From: an uncultured Oscillospiraceae bacterium
Lineage (GTDB): Bacteria > Bacillota > Clostridia > Oscillospirales > Acutalibacteraceae
DNA: 39,800 nucleotides
Assembly: GCA_900540865.1 (NCBI GenBank)
Contig: UQHH01000020.1
Coordinates: 1 to 39,800 of the forward strand
Direction: 5' to 3'
Position numbers and translations under genes: made by a program. Every line of letters starts with the position of its first letter. Positions within the stretch are counted from its first letter, which is position 1. The notes under the pieces were generated by a model, which did not search any database, was not told where the DNA came from, and saw only the letters and a list, made by a program, of their open reading frames with translations. Of the stretch, positions 22,366 to 31,537 are shown one piece after another.

Positions 22366-23953
22366 GCTGATCCTCCTCATTACTCAAAGGCGCGTCCCCA
22401 GCCGTGCCATCCTTCTTTTCCTTGCTTGGCCTGTCGCCCTTATCTTTCTTTTCCGTTTTGTCCTTGAGCTTCGGCTGAACCGCTTCCTTTTCCTTTGGAA
22501 GCCACAGCGTGAAGCTGCAGTAGCTGCCCGTTTCACTTGCGGCGGTAATGTCTCCGCCATGAAGCCGCAGAATCGTTTTTACAATATACAAGCCCAGGCC
22601 CATCCCATTTTTATCCTTACTGCGCGACTTGTCTGTTTTATAAAACCGCTCAAAAATATGCGGCAGCTCATCTGGTTGAATTCCTTGCCCGCTGTTGCAA
22701 ATTTCCAGCGTCGTGCGGTCGGGCCCGTCGATGAGGCTAATCCGGATATAACCGCCCTCGTTTGTAAATTTGACCGCGTTTTCAATGAGGTTGTAAACGA
22801 CCTGGTGAATCATATCCGGGTCGCCGTCGACAAAAATCGTAGAGGCCTCTTCAAGACCCTCCACGCGGATATTCCGGTCGCCGATTTTCTGCTCAAAGGT
22901 CAGAAGCGTCGAAATTAAAATATTGGTCAAATCAAACCGCTGCTTGTTCATACGAAGCTCGCCGCTGTCGATGCGGGAGAGCGCGAGCATCGACTGAACC
23001 AGCCGGGAAAGCCTCCTGACCTCGGTCGATACGATGTTGAGATAATAGCCCTGCCTTTCCGGCGGGATTGTGCCGTCCAATATTCCGTCGATAAAGCCGG
23101 CGATTGTGGTCATCGGCGTTTTCAGTTCATGCGAAACGTTTGCGATAAAGCTGCGCCGCGTGCCCTCTGAGGTTGCGAGCGAGTCCGCCATATTGTTAAA
23201 CGCGATGGCGAGCTGCCCGATTTCGTCCTGCGAGGTCACGGGTACACGGCTCGAGAAGTCGCCCGCGCCGAACGATTTCGCCGCCTGCGCCATCTGGCGC
23301 AGGGGCCTGACCATATTATATGTGTAGAGGCCCACCATACAGAACACGATTGCGAAGGTCGCGATAGCCGCAAAAAAGAAAATTTTTGTGATGTTGGCGG
23401 TAAAATCAGAGATTGAACTAGCCTCCGACGAAACGAACGCCACGCCTACTGCTATATTCTGTCCGTTAGACTGCACGATTATCGGAACGCCGACGGTATA
23501 ATAATTGTTTTTATAGAGGCCGCCCAGGTTCGAGGTTTCAAAATATTCTCCTGAAAGGGCGCTTTTCATAATAGAATCGGGTATCTTAGTTCTTTGATGT
23601 ACACAAATAGAGCCTTCCGAGCAAAGCTGCGTGATACCCGCATTGTTTGAAATGAAAATGCTTGCGTTAATACTCTTTGAAATTGTCGACATGACTGTCT
23701 GCAGCAAATCGAACTGACCCAATCTCAGGTTATTGTCGACAAGCGTTGAAGTATCGGAAATCAAATCCGCAACAGAATGCGCGTTTTCCGTGAGCAGCTC
23801 CCGTTTGTCGTTTTCCGAATACCGCGCGACAAAGAAAACGAGCATTACGCCCAGTATCAGGAAACTCACGAGAACAATCGCGAGGCTGATTTGCAGGTAT
23901 TTGCTGAACAGCGTTCGCCTGTGCCGGCTCAATATCCTCTTTTCTCTCGCCAT
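22358..23953 (-). CDS. Sensor histidine kinase (HAMP, HisKA, HATPase)
   Basis: Protein of 531 residues. Helix 1 is at about 20-44, an extracytoplasmic sensor domain at 45-188, helix 2 at 190-212, then a HAMP domain (213-265). The phosphoacceptor is His275 in FIANVSHELKTP, followed by the N box (VYNLIENAVKFTNE) and glycine boxes (NSGQGI, GMGLGLYIV). The C-terminal 50 residues are a charged Lys/Glu/Asp tail. It lies between its response regulator and HtrA, resembling WalK/YycG-like or PhoR-like operons with a protease. The signal is unknown, but the context suggests envelope stress. ATG 23953 has AGGA close upstream. Confidence 0.95.
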   Translation of the reverse strand: MAREKRILSRHRRTLFSKYLQISLAIVLVSFLILGVMLVFFVARYSENDKRELLTENAHSVADLISDTSTLVDNNLRLGQFDLLQTVMSTISKSINASIFISNNAGITQLCSEGSICVHQRTKIPDSIMKSALSGEYFETSNLGGLYKNNYYTVGVPIIVQSNGQNIAVGVAFVSSEASSISDFTANITKIFFFAAIATFAIVFCMVGLYTYNMVRPLRQMAQAAKSFGAGDFSSRVPVTSQDEIGQLAIAFNNMADSLATSEGTRRSFIANVSHELKTPMTTIAGFIDGILDGTIPPERQGYYLNIVSTEVRRLSRLVQSMLALSRIDSGELRMNKQRFDLTNILISTLLTFEQKIGDRNIRVEGLEEASTIFVDGDPDMIHQVVYNLIENAVKFTNEGGYIRISLIDGPDRTTLEICNSGQGIQPDELPHIFERFYKTDKSRSKDKNGMGLGLYIVKTILRLHGGDITAASETGSYCSFTLWLPKEKEAVQPKLKDKTEKKDKGDRPSKEKKDGTAGDAPLSNEEDQHE

Positions 23954-23994
23954 ATTTTCCTATCCCGTCCCCTTATACATAAATGTTACAGCCT

Positions 23995-24026
23995 AAAAAC
24001 AGGCAGCCGCACACGGGCCGCCTGTT
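23995..24026 (-). terminator. Intra-operon hairpin with T run between regulator and kinase
   Basis: On the minus strand AACAGGC-GGCC / GGCT-GCCTGTT (one mismatch or wobble inside) is followed by TTTAGG, with the T run continuing from the stem. It lies in the 103-base gap between the response regulator and kinase, so it may attenuate kinase and htrA expression. Confidence 0.55.
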
Positions 24027-24056
24027 CTAATTATAACAAATCCGCAGCTGCAAGGC

Positions 24057-24749
<693 letters not shown>

Positions 24750-24869
24750 TTTCATGTACCTCCCGTTTTATGTTCCGCATCATCATTCAACTGCTCAGGA
24801 ATACTTCCTGCCTTGATTATAATGCAAAATGCTTCAAAAATAATGAACAAATTTGAAATTAAAATCCAA

Positions 24870-24899
24870 CAAATTATAAAATTCCGCGGATTTATCCGC
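24870..24899 (-). terminator. Terminator overlapping the oxidoreductase stop codon
   Basis: On the minus strand GCGGA (24899..24895) pairs with TCCGC (24888..24884), with the TAA stop codon in the loop, followed by GGAATTTTATAATTT. Confidence 0.45.
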
Positions 24900-25968
24900 T
24901 TTTTTTGCCTTCCTGTACCGGACAGCCGTGTGTTTTTACGCGGGAGCACCTCCCGCAGGAGATACAGCGCGCCTTTTCCAAATTTCCGTTTTCCCAGCGG
25001 CGCACAAGGCTTGGCTCCCTGATAAACGGACGGCACATCGACACGGCGGCAATCCCGCCGCCGAGCGCCCGCCCGATAACGCCGGGCGAACGGTACCCGC
25101 CGACGCTGATGACGGGCATCCCGGACGCACGGGCAACCTGCCGCGCGCCGCTGCTAAAATAGCCCTCATCCTCTTCATTGCGTACAAGCTGGGCAGGCAT
25201 GGATTTTGCGGATACGCCGATACCCGAGCTGATTTCCGCCGCGTCCAGTCCCCGCGCGTAAAGCGTACGGCAGACATCGACGCATTCTTCCCCCGTAAGG
25301 CCCGGTTTTGCAAGGTCGCTGTAATTGATTTTTATCAGAACGGGAAAATCCGCCCCCACGGCATCCCGCGCCGCCGCGTATATTTCATAAAGCAGGCGCG
25401 CGCGGTTTTGAAGGCATCCGCCGTAATCATCCGCCCGCCTGTTAAAATACGGGCTTAAAAACTCGCTGATTAGATAACCGTGTGCCGCGTGGATTTGAAC
25501 GGCGTCGGCGCCCGACTGCCTGCATTTATACGCCGCCTGGGCAAACTGGCGCACGATTCTTTTTAAATCTTTTTCCTCTGCCGCGCGCGCCCTTCCGTCG
25601 ATTTTACAAGGGCCGGGCGGCAGTGTGCGCCCATGGAGTACGGCTGACTTAACGCCGCAGTGAGCAAGCTGTACGCAAATTTTTCCGTCATTTTCATGAA
25701 CGCGGCGCGTGATTTCAGAAAATAGCGGGACAAAGCTTTCTTCCTTCGTATTTACCATATCTGGAAGCGTGCGGCAGTCTTCCGAAACGCCCATCATTCC
25801 TGTTATAATCAGCCCTACGCCGCCCTGTGCCAGCTCTTCATAAAGGTCACCCAGCAGGGGAGAAATCTTCCCGTCCCGGGCGCCTGCCATCTCGAGCGTT
25901 GCGCTGCGCACCAGCCGGTTTTTGACGGCCAGGCCGCCGAGCGTTACCGGTTCAAATAAGTTTTTCAT
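24892..25968 (-). CDS. NADH:flavin oxidoreductase, Old Yellow Enzyme family, with Fe-S cysteines
   Basis: Protein of 358 residues. A TIM-barrel FMN domain starts FEPVTLGGLAVKNRLVRSAT, with ICVQLAHCGVKS, the active-site HAAHGYLISEFLSPYFNRR, and the FMN phosphate site around PVISVGG and RPFIREP. The end carries CISCGRC-SRVKTHG-C, like the 4Fe-4S site of 2,4-dienoyl-CoA reductase and trimethylamine dehydrogenase types, but the FAD/NADPH domain of those enzymes is absent. It probably reduces an activated C=C bond; the substrate is unknown. The ATG at 25968 follows AGGAGGGG. It is flanked by terminators and is probably monocistronic. Confidence 0.9.
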   Translation of the reverse strand: MKNLFEPVTLGGLAVKNRLVRSATLEMAGARDGKISPLLGDLYEELAQGGVGLIITGMMGVSEDCRTLPDMVNTKEESFVPLFSEITRRVHENDGKICVQLAHCGVKSAVLHGRTLPPGPCKIDGRARAAEEKDLKRIVRQFAQAAYKCRQSGADAVQIHAAHGYLISEFLSPYFNRRADDYGGCLQNRARLLYEIYAAARDAVGADFPVLIKINYSDLAKPGLTGEECVDVCRTLYARGLDAAEISSGIGVSAKSMPAQLVRNEEDEGYFSSGARQVARASGMPVISVGGYRSPGVIGRALGGGIAAVSMCRPFIREPSLVRRWENGNLEKARCISCGRCSRVKTHGCPVQEGKKSG

Positions 25969-26029
25969 CAGGCGCCCCTCCTAAGCTTGCCCTCATTATG
26001 AAGCTGTACGGCCGTTTTGTCAACAGCCG

Positions 26030-26064
26030 TAAAAAAGCAGCCGGCAGGTGTCCTGCCGGCTGCT
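26030..26064 (-). terminator. Terminator of spoIIID
   Basis: Perfect 13-bp stem AGCAGCCGGCAGG/CCTGCCGGCTGCT with loop ACA on the minus strand, followed by TTTTTACGG after the stem. Confidence 0.85.
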
Positions 26065-26085
26065 GAAATCTATAGGTACGTCCTT

Positions 26086-26337
26086 TTAATCCTCGTGACG
26101 GTATTTTTTTCTCGTCGCCATTCCGCCCCTGATATGGCGCTGCGCCTTGTTGATTTCAAGAATCGTCTTAACCTCCCTGTAAAGCTGGGGGTTAACGTAT
26201 TTCAGGCGTTCGCTTACGTCTTTATGTACCGTGCTTTTGCTCACGCCGAATTTTTTGGCGGCGCTTCTGACGGTCGCGCCGCTTTCAATAATATATTCAC
26301 CGAGCTCTACGGCGCGTTCCTCCACTATCCCCTTCAA
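26086..26337 (-). CDS. spoIIID: Sporulation transcriptional regulator SpoIIID
   Basis: Protein of 83 residues, a single helix-turn-helix protein: KGIVEERAVELGEYIIESGA, then TVRSAAKKFGVSKSTVHKDV (helix-turn-helix) and the basic end KAQRHIRGGMATRKKYRHED. SpoIIID controls mother-cell genes during sporulation, which implies that the organism has a sporulation programme. The start is TTG at 26337, 8 bases after GGGAGG; SpoIIID proteins align from this first codon. A CATATAAA at 26381..26374 on the minus strand resembles a SigE -10 element, but a matching -35 is not clear. Confidence 0.95.
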   Translation of the reverse strand: MKGIVEERAVELGEYIIESGATVRSAAKKFGVSKSTVHKDVSERLKYVNPQLYREVKTILEINKAQRHIRGGMATRKKYRHED

Positions 26338-26466
26338 ATGAACAACCTCCCTTTAGTAAGGTAAGATAGTTCATTTATATGCAGCCAAAATCCGGATTAG
26401 CACTTTTGGGGACAATGGGTAAAAAGTTTATGGAAAAACCATCTTTTTTACAAAAAACAATGCTTT

Positions 26467-27162
26467 TTATGCTTTGTCAATTGCATAGAGCGCCGCCGCC
26501 TCCGCGTGGATGCGCGCCGTGTCGAACACGGGAAGCGGAATATCCTCCTGCCGGATTAACAGCCCGATTTCCGTACAGCCGAGAATTACGCCCTGCGCGC
26601 CCTTTCGGGCAAGTGAACCGATGATTCTCATGTATTCCCGTTTCGACCGCTCCAATACTGCGCCGCGGCACAGCTCATTGTAAATGACGCGGTTGATAAG
26701 CCGCGCGTCCTCTCCCTGCGGCGTCAATACCCCGATGCCCTCGTTTATCAGGATATCTTTATAAAAATCCTGTTCCATTGTATAAATGGTGCCGAGCAGG
26801 GCCACTTGTTTAATCTGCCGCTGTTTGAGCCGCCGGGCGGCCGCCTGTGCGATATGCAGAATCGGGATATTTATATTTTCCTGTACCTGCGGCGCAATTT
26901 TGTGCATCGTATTGGTGCAGATGACGATAAAATCCGCGCCGCCGCGTTCTAGGCTCCTTGCGGCCCGCGTTAAAATCGCCGCGCTTTTTTCCCAGTCGCC
27001 GTCTGACTGGCAGCGCTCGATTTCGTAAAAATCCACACTATAAAGCAGCACCTTCGCGCTGTGAAGGCCGCCGAGCTGTTCCTTTATTACGGTATTGACA
27101 GTTTGATAGTACGTGACGGTGCTCTCCCAGCTCATCCCGCCAATCATTCCAATGGTTTTCAT
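26467..27162 (-). CDS. Aspartate/glutamate racemase family protein
   Basis: Protein of 231 residues in the Asp/Glu/hydantoin racemase superfamily. MKTIGMIGGMSWESTVTYY is the usual aspartate racemase (RacX/YgeA) opening. The two catalytic cysteines are Cys82 in VICTNTMHK and Cys196 in VILGCTEIGLL. It would interconvert L- and D- forms of aspartate, glutamate or a related amino acid; wide substrate specificity is known for YgeA/RacX types. The ATG at 27162 follows AAGGAGG and is 35 bases after the second YfhO gene, so the two may be one transcript. The D-amino acid could serve the cell wall. Confidence 0.92.
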   Translation of the reverse strand: MKTIGMIGGMSWESTVTYYQTVNTVIKEQLGGLHSAKVLLYSVDFYEIERCQSDGDWEKSAAILTRAARSLERGGADFIVICTNTMHKIAPQVQENINIPILHIAQAAARRLKQRQIKQVALLGTIYTMEQDFYKDILINEGIGVLTPQGEDARLINRVIYNELCRGAVLERSKREYMRIIGSLARKGAQGVILGCTEIGLLIRQEDIPLPVFDTARIHAEAAALYAIDKA

Positions 27163-27197
27163 GAGAATTCCCTCCTTGCCGGTTCACAGGCCTGCGG

Positions 27198-29846
27198 TCA
27201 GCAAAGCAGCTTAATGAGCACCGGCGCGATATAAACCGCCGCGGCTGCAAGCCCTGCTGCGCCGAGCGTTACAAAGAAGCACACGCGGTCAAGCGGGTTA
27301 CAGGCCGCACGTTTTTTCCGCCGGAATACCGCGTAGCCGGCACAGAGCAGCGCCCCCGCGCCGCAGATAATAAGGCCCGTCCACATTCCGCTTGGCACAA
27401 AGGTTAAAACGATGTGGTTTTCGCCCTGCGGCAGCGTTATGGCCATCCATCCGCCGAAAACCTTATCGATTTCGGCGGGCTGCCCGTTGACAGTAGCGGT
27501 ATAGCCTTTATTATACGGAAAAAAGAGAACAAGGCTTTCGTTCTTCTTCGCGGCGCAATCCGCTTCTATTGTATTTCCCTTTACATGAATACCGGCCGTA
27601 CGCGCCCCTTGCGCAATATTTTGAAGCCTTGCTTCCTCCAGCCCGTATACGCCGAACGACTTACAGGAGAAGCTCCGGTTGAGCTTTACCACAACGCGCA
27701 CCGTCTCGTTTTCAAAGGAGCCGAGCTCCAGAATCCCGTTTTCCTGCTGGGACGGATAGCTTTCACTTATAACCTTACCGTCTGCCTCTACGGAAACCGC
27801 GTCGTTTACTTTTTCGACAAGGGACGCGCTTACGCGGTCGAAGCAGTCGAAATAAAGCGTCGTGCGTTTGTCTACCGGGATTTCATATACAAGCTCGCTT
27901 CCGGCTTCTTTTTCCACCATAATGGTATAGCCCTCGCCTTTACGGTAGCTTACAGACGCATCCACCGGTTGCTTTGGCTCAAAACGCGTGAATAAATCCG
28001 TTGCCCCGAACAGCTTTTCACACAGGTACTGCTGGATTTCAAGCCTTCCCGTCCTGGGCAGCCTTTCATTATCCGGCAACTCCGTTCCGGTCAAAATTGC
28101 CGGCGGCAAATAGACGTCATTTTCGCGGATACCAAAGGACTCGTTGCGGTAAAACGCGCCGTCAAGCAGGGCGTTTCCGATGGTGTAGCGGTTTGAAAGC
28201 AGCATATCGGAAAAAAGCGTGCCGCCGCTTGAAGAGACCTCCATCCAATAAGCGGAATACCCTAGCTTTTTCATCGTATAGAGGTAGTCTCCCGACGTGA
28301 GGGAGGAGTAATGGCCGAGCGTATTGTATCCGGCCGCGCCCGTAAGGTTGACGTCGTACCTTTTTTTATCGGTCTTTACCCGGTAAAAGCCGTCGTCCGC
28401 TGTTTTCCCCGCCAAATCCATAACCTGCCGGTAAGCCAAATCGTCGTGGCGCGGCGCCGCAAAGTATACGCCGCAGTTGAGCATGCATTCGCATACAAGC
28501 ACCAGGGCGATAAGCCCCGCCGCCGCGGGTATACGCAGCTTTCCCTTATTCCAGAAGTAAAGAATACACCCATACGCGCCGCACACCAGCAGGAATGCGC
28601 CGCCTAAAATAAAAAACGAGTCCCTGTCTCCCCATAGCGTTTGCGTGTAGGCCTGCGCGCCGGAGTAAAAAAACAAAACAACAGCCGCGGCGCCGGCGCA
28701 AAGCACAGCGCAAACAGGCAAAATGGCGAAGGCCGTCCGGCGGCTGGCCAAACGGCGCGGCTCATGCCGCGCGGAAAGCCTGTCCATAATAAGCCCAAGC
28801 AGAACCAGGGCGAAAAACGCCGTCATGTATCCATAACGCGCGGGGAACGCCATATAATTGCCCGTATGCCACATTTTGTTTATGGGCTCCAAAACGAACG
28901 GAACAGCCGTCAGCAGGAACAGGAAAAAATAGAGCCTTGCGTCCCGCTCCCTCAGATGCCGGACAGTCAGCAAAATCACAGGGACAAAAGCCGCCGTACA
29001 AAACAGCAGCGGCCATACCGTATAAATATAGCTAATCCACGCGCCCGACGTGATGCTTTCAATCAACCCCACTGTACGCGCGGAGCTCATATACTGCGAA
29101 AGCATGGGCAGCCAGCATGGGGCGGAAAGCAGGCAGGCGCAGAGGGAGGATATACAAAAGGCCGACGCGGCGCGCTTTCTGTTTTCCTGCTTATTTAAAA
29201 GCAGGAACAGCCCCATATAAAATAAAACGCACAGCACGAGCATATAGCTCATATAAAAGTTGACCGCGACGCACAGCGTCAGCACGGCAATATAAAGAAA
29301 CGGCCTGTTTCTCTTTGCCAAACGGTCGAGCGACAGCATCAGAATCGGGAACAGGTACATGACGTCGAGCCACATGGCGTTCTGGTAAAAAAGCAGCGCA
29401 AAGCCACAAAACGCGTACATCACACCGAGGATTACATTGCAGTGCCATTTCAGGCGCGGCAGCCTGTAACGGAAAAATACGCTTGCCGTAAGCGCGCAGG
29501 CCGCCATCTTGAGCGCGACGAGCACGTTCATAAAAAGCTGCATGTCCTGCTTGTCCACAAACCCTGTCAGAAGGGAAAAGGGGCTTGACAGGAAGAAAAG
29601 GAAAACACCCCAAAAGTTCATCCCGCCGCCGTTTTGCATATTGAGGAATAAATTGCCCTGACCCGAAAGGATATCCTTTAAATCGAGCAAAAACGGCAGC
29701 ACCTGCTGGTTCATATCGCACCAGGAAACCGCGTATTTGCCAAACGGATAAAGGCCCGCACATGCGAAAAATACCGTTAAAAGCAAAAGCGCCGCCACGG
29801 GCGCAAGCAGGCAGGCGGCGTAGTGTTTTATTCTATTTTTTAACAT
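27198..29846 (-). CDS. Second YfhO family membrane protein
   Basis: Protein of 882 residues with about 12 N-terminal membrane helices, an extracytoplasmic domain from about residue 460 to 820, and one or two C-terminal helices, the same layout as the YfhO protein at the left end. The early motif YPFGKYAVSWCDMNQQVLPFLL and the later NGQPAEIDKVFGGWMAITLP (near the C-terminus) are YfhO-like. It probably transfers a lipid-linked sugar to a surface polymer, but no glycosyltransferase or GtrA-type flippase lies beside it here. AAAGGA precedes the ATG at 29846. The sequences are clearly diverged, so this is not a recent duplicate. Confidence 0.85.
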   Translation of the reverse strand: MLKNRIKHYAACLLAPVAALLLLTVFFACAGLYPFGKYAVSWCDMNQQVLPFLLDLKDILSGQGNLFLNMQNGGGMNFWGVFLFFLSSPFSLLTGFVDKQDMQLFMNVLVALKMAACALTASVFFRYRLPRLKWHCNVILGVMYAFCGFALLFYQNAMWLDVMYLFPILMLSLDRLAKRNRPFLYIAVLTLCVAVNFYMSYMLVLCVLFYMGLFLLLNKQENRKRAASAFCISSLCACLLSAPCWLPMLSQYMSSARTVGLIESITSGAWISYIYTVWPLLFCTAAFVPVILLTVRHLRERDARLYFFLFLLTAVPFVLEPINKMWHTGNYMAFPARYGYMTAFFALVLLGLIMDRLSARHEPRRLASRRTAFAILPVCAVLCAGAAAVVLFFYSGAQAYTQTLWGDRDSFFILGGAFLLVCGAYGCILYFWNKGKLRIPAAAGLIALVLVCECMLNCGVYFAAPRHDDLAYRQVMDLAGKTADDGFYRVKTDKKRYDVNLTGAAGYNTLGHYSSLTSGDYLYTMKKLGYSAYWMEVSSSGGTLFSDMLLSNRYTIGNALLDGAFYRNESFGIRENDVYLPPAILTGTELPDNERLPRTGRLEIQQYLCEKLFGATDLFTRFEPKQPVDASVSYRKGEGYTIMVEKEAGSELVYEIPVDKRTTLYFDCFDRVSASLVEKVNDAVSVEADGKVISESYPSQQENGILELGSFENETVRVVVKLNRSFSCKSFGVYGLEEARLQNIAQGARTAGIHVKGNTIEADCAAKKNESLVLFFPYNKGYTATVNGQPAEIDKVFGGWMAITLPQGENHIVLTFVPSGMWTGLIICGAGALLCAGYAVFRRKKRAACNPLDRVCFFVTLGAAGLAAAAVYIAPVLIKLLC

Positions 29847-29947
29847 CGCGTCGTCCTTTCCGCGCGCCGCAGACGGCGCCTTCCGTTTTTATGTACATAT
29901 TAACAGAACGAATGGGCGCAATCGGGCGAACCCTGTCCGCCCCCCGT

Positions 29948-30511
29948 TTATTCCGCTGCTTCCCTGTTATAAAGGGCCGGCTGTGTTTCGTAGATATTGC
30001 CGCCCTGGCTGTCGATAACGACGACACAGGGGAAATCCTCGACCACGTAGCGCCTGATTGCCTCCGTTCCCAAATCCCCGTAGCATAAAAGCTCCTCACT
30101 TTTGATGCTTTTTGCAATCAGCGCGGCCGCGCCGCCGATTGCGGCAAAGTAAACGCCGCCGTTTCTTACAATCGCGTCGATTACCTCTTTGGAGCGCGCG
30201 CCCTTACCGACCATCGCCTTAAGCCCCCGGTCGAGCAGGGCGGGGGCGTATTTGTCCATCCGGTAGCTCGACGTAGGGCCTGCCGGACCGACCGCGTGGC
30301 CGGGCTTTGCGGGCGCCGGGCCTACATAATAAATCGTTTCCCCCTTAATATCGACGGGCAGCCTTTCGCCCCGCTCAATCAGCTCATACAGGCGCTTGTG
30401 CGCCGCGTCCCTGCCGGTGAGCATGGAGCCTGTAAGCAGCACGCTGTCGCCCGCCTTTAATCCCTTTATATCCTCCGCACGAAGCGGGAGCGTAAGCTTT
30501 TTCATTTGCAT
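29948..30511 (-). CDS. Class I fumarate hydratase, beta (C-terminal) subunit
   Basis: Protein of 187 residues matching the Fe-S hydro-lyase C-terminal family (PF05683): LRAEDIKGLKAGDSVLLTGS, then YYVGPAPAKPGHAVGPAGPT and TSSYRMDKYAPALLDRGLKA, and YFAAIGGAAALIAKSI. With the alpha subunit 15 bases upstream it forms an oxygen-sensitive 4Fe-4S fumarase converting fumarate and malate; the tartrate dehydratase beta subunit is the main alternative. ATG codons at 30511 and 30505 both have AAAGGA upstream; the first is taken. Confidence 0.93.
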   Translation of the reverse strand: MQMKKLTLPLRAEDIKGLKAGDSVLLTGSMLTGRDAAHKRLYELIERGERLPVDIKGETIYYVGPAPAKPGHAVGPAGPTSSYRMDKYAPALLDRGLKAMVGKGARSKEVIDAIVRNGGVYFAAIGGAAALIAKSIKSEELLCYGDLGTEAIRRYVVEDFPCVVVIDSQGGNIYETQPALYNREAAE

Positions 30512-30526
30512 TCTGTCCTTTCCCCG

Positions 30527-31393
30527 TCAAATGGTAGTGCTCTTGTGGCGCGCCGCGTGGCAGCAGATGTTCACCGCCACGGGCATCCCCGCGATATGCG
30601 TCGGGAACGTCTCAATATTCACACCCAGCGCAGTCTGCGTACCGCCCAGCCCCGCCGGGCCGAAGCCCATTTGGTTGATTCTTTCTAAAAGCTCGTCCTC
30701 CAGCCGCGCGTAGCGCTCATCGGGGTGCTTTGTATCGATGGGACGCAGCGTCGCCCTTTTTGCAAGCTGCGCCGCCTTTTCAAACGTGCCGCCTATCCCC
30801 ACGCCGACGACAATCGGCGGGCAGGGATTCGGCCCCGCGTTCCTTACGGTTTCCAGCACAAAAGCCTTTACGCCCTGCACGCCGTAGGAGGGCGTGAGCA
30901 TTTTTATCGCGGACATGTTCTCGCTGCCGAAGCCCTTGCCTCCGACCAGGAGCTTTATGGTATTGCCCGGAACGATTTTCGTATGGATGACCGCCGGCGT
31001 GTTGTCCTTTGTATTGATTCTGTCGAACACCGGGTCGCTTACGACCGACTTGCGCAGGTAGCCCTGCTCATACGCCTGCCGCACGCCCTCCTGCACGGCG
31101 TCCTCAAAGCTGCCGCCTTCAATCACGGCCTTGTCGCCGTACTCGACGAACAGCACGCTCATGCCCGTGTCCTGACAAATCGGTATCTGCTCTTTTGCCG
31201 CAATTTCGTTGTTTTCGAGCAGCTGGGAAAGCACGGTTTTCCCAACCGGGGATTCTTCCCTTTCGCGCGCGTTTTGAAGCGCGCGGGTAATGTCCTCCCC
31301 GATATAATAGTTACAGTCCATAAAAAGCTGCCTGACGGCCCGCGTCACAGCCGACGCGCTGATTTTCCTGATTTCCGTTTCCGTACAGCCCAT
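30527..31393 (-). CDS. Class I fumarate hydratase, alpha (N-terminal) subunit
   Basis: Protein of 288 residues in the Fe-S hydro-lyase N-terminal family (PF05681). Probable 4Fe-4S ligands are Cys73 (IPICQDTG), Cys191 (GPNPCPPIVVG) and Cys277 or Cys278 (VNICCHAARH); VVGVGIGGTFEKAA and MGFGPAGLGG are also conserved. The subunit holds the cluster that binds fumarate or malate. The start is ATG 31393 with AAGGTGG upstream. Codons further upstream in frame lie before or inside the promoter. It forms a two-gene operon with the beta subunit. L(+)-tartrate dehydratase is the alternative function. Confidence 0.93.
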   Translation of the reverse strand: MGCTETEIRKISASAVTRAVRQLFMDCNYYIGEDITRALQNAREREESPVGKTVLSQLLENNEIAAKEQIPICQDTGMSVLFVEYGDKAVIEGGSFEDAVQEGVRQAYEQGYLRKSVVSDPVFDRINTKDNTPAVIHTKIVPGNTIKLLVGGKGFGSENMSAIKMLTPSYGVQGVKAFVLETVRNAGPNPCPPIVVGVGIGGTFEKAAQLAKRATLRPIDTKHPDERYARLEDELLERINQMGFGPAGLGGTQTALGVNIETFPTHIAGMPVAVNICCHAARHKSTTI

Positions 31394-31429
31394 ACCCGTC
31401 CACCTTCTTATAAATAATCTAATTTTATT

Positions 31430-31458
31430 ATTATAAGCCCGCGGACATTGTTTTTCAA
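31430..31458 (-). promoter_or_regulatory. SigA promoter of the fumarase operon
   Basis: On the minus strand TTGAAA (31458..31453), a 17-base spacer, then a perfect TATAAT (31435..31430), 37 bases before the chosen ATG. Confidence 0.75.
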
Positions 31459-31475
31459 CCGTTTTCACAGGAAGA

Positions 31476-31501
31476 GCCGCAGCGGAATGCTCCGTTGCGG
31501 C
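31476..31501 (-). terminator. Probable terminator of the GntR-ABC operon
   Basis: 11-bp stem GCCGCAACGGA/TCCGCTGCGGC (one G-U type pair) with a 4-base loop, 37 bases past the permease stop. The minus-strand tail TCTTCCTG is only moderately T-rich. Confidence 0.5.
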
Positions 31502-31537
31502 CCCTGGCCTCTTTTTCATAGCCTTCCAAGCTATTAT

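Noticed and set aside
26374..26381. SigE-type promoter for spoIIID
   Set aside because: CATATAAA resembles the -10 element, but no matching -35 is visible, so it is noted with the gene and not listed as a feature.
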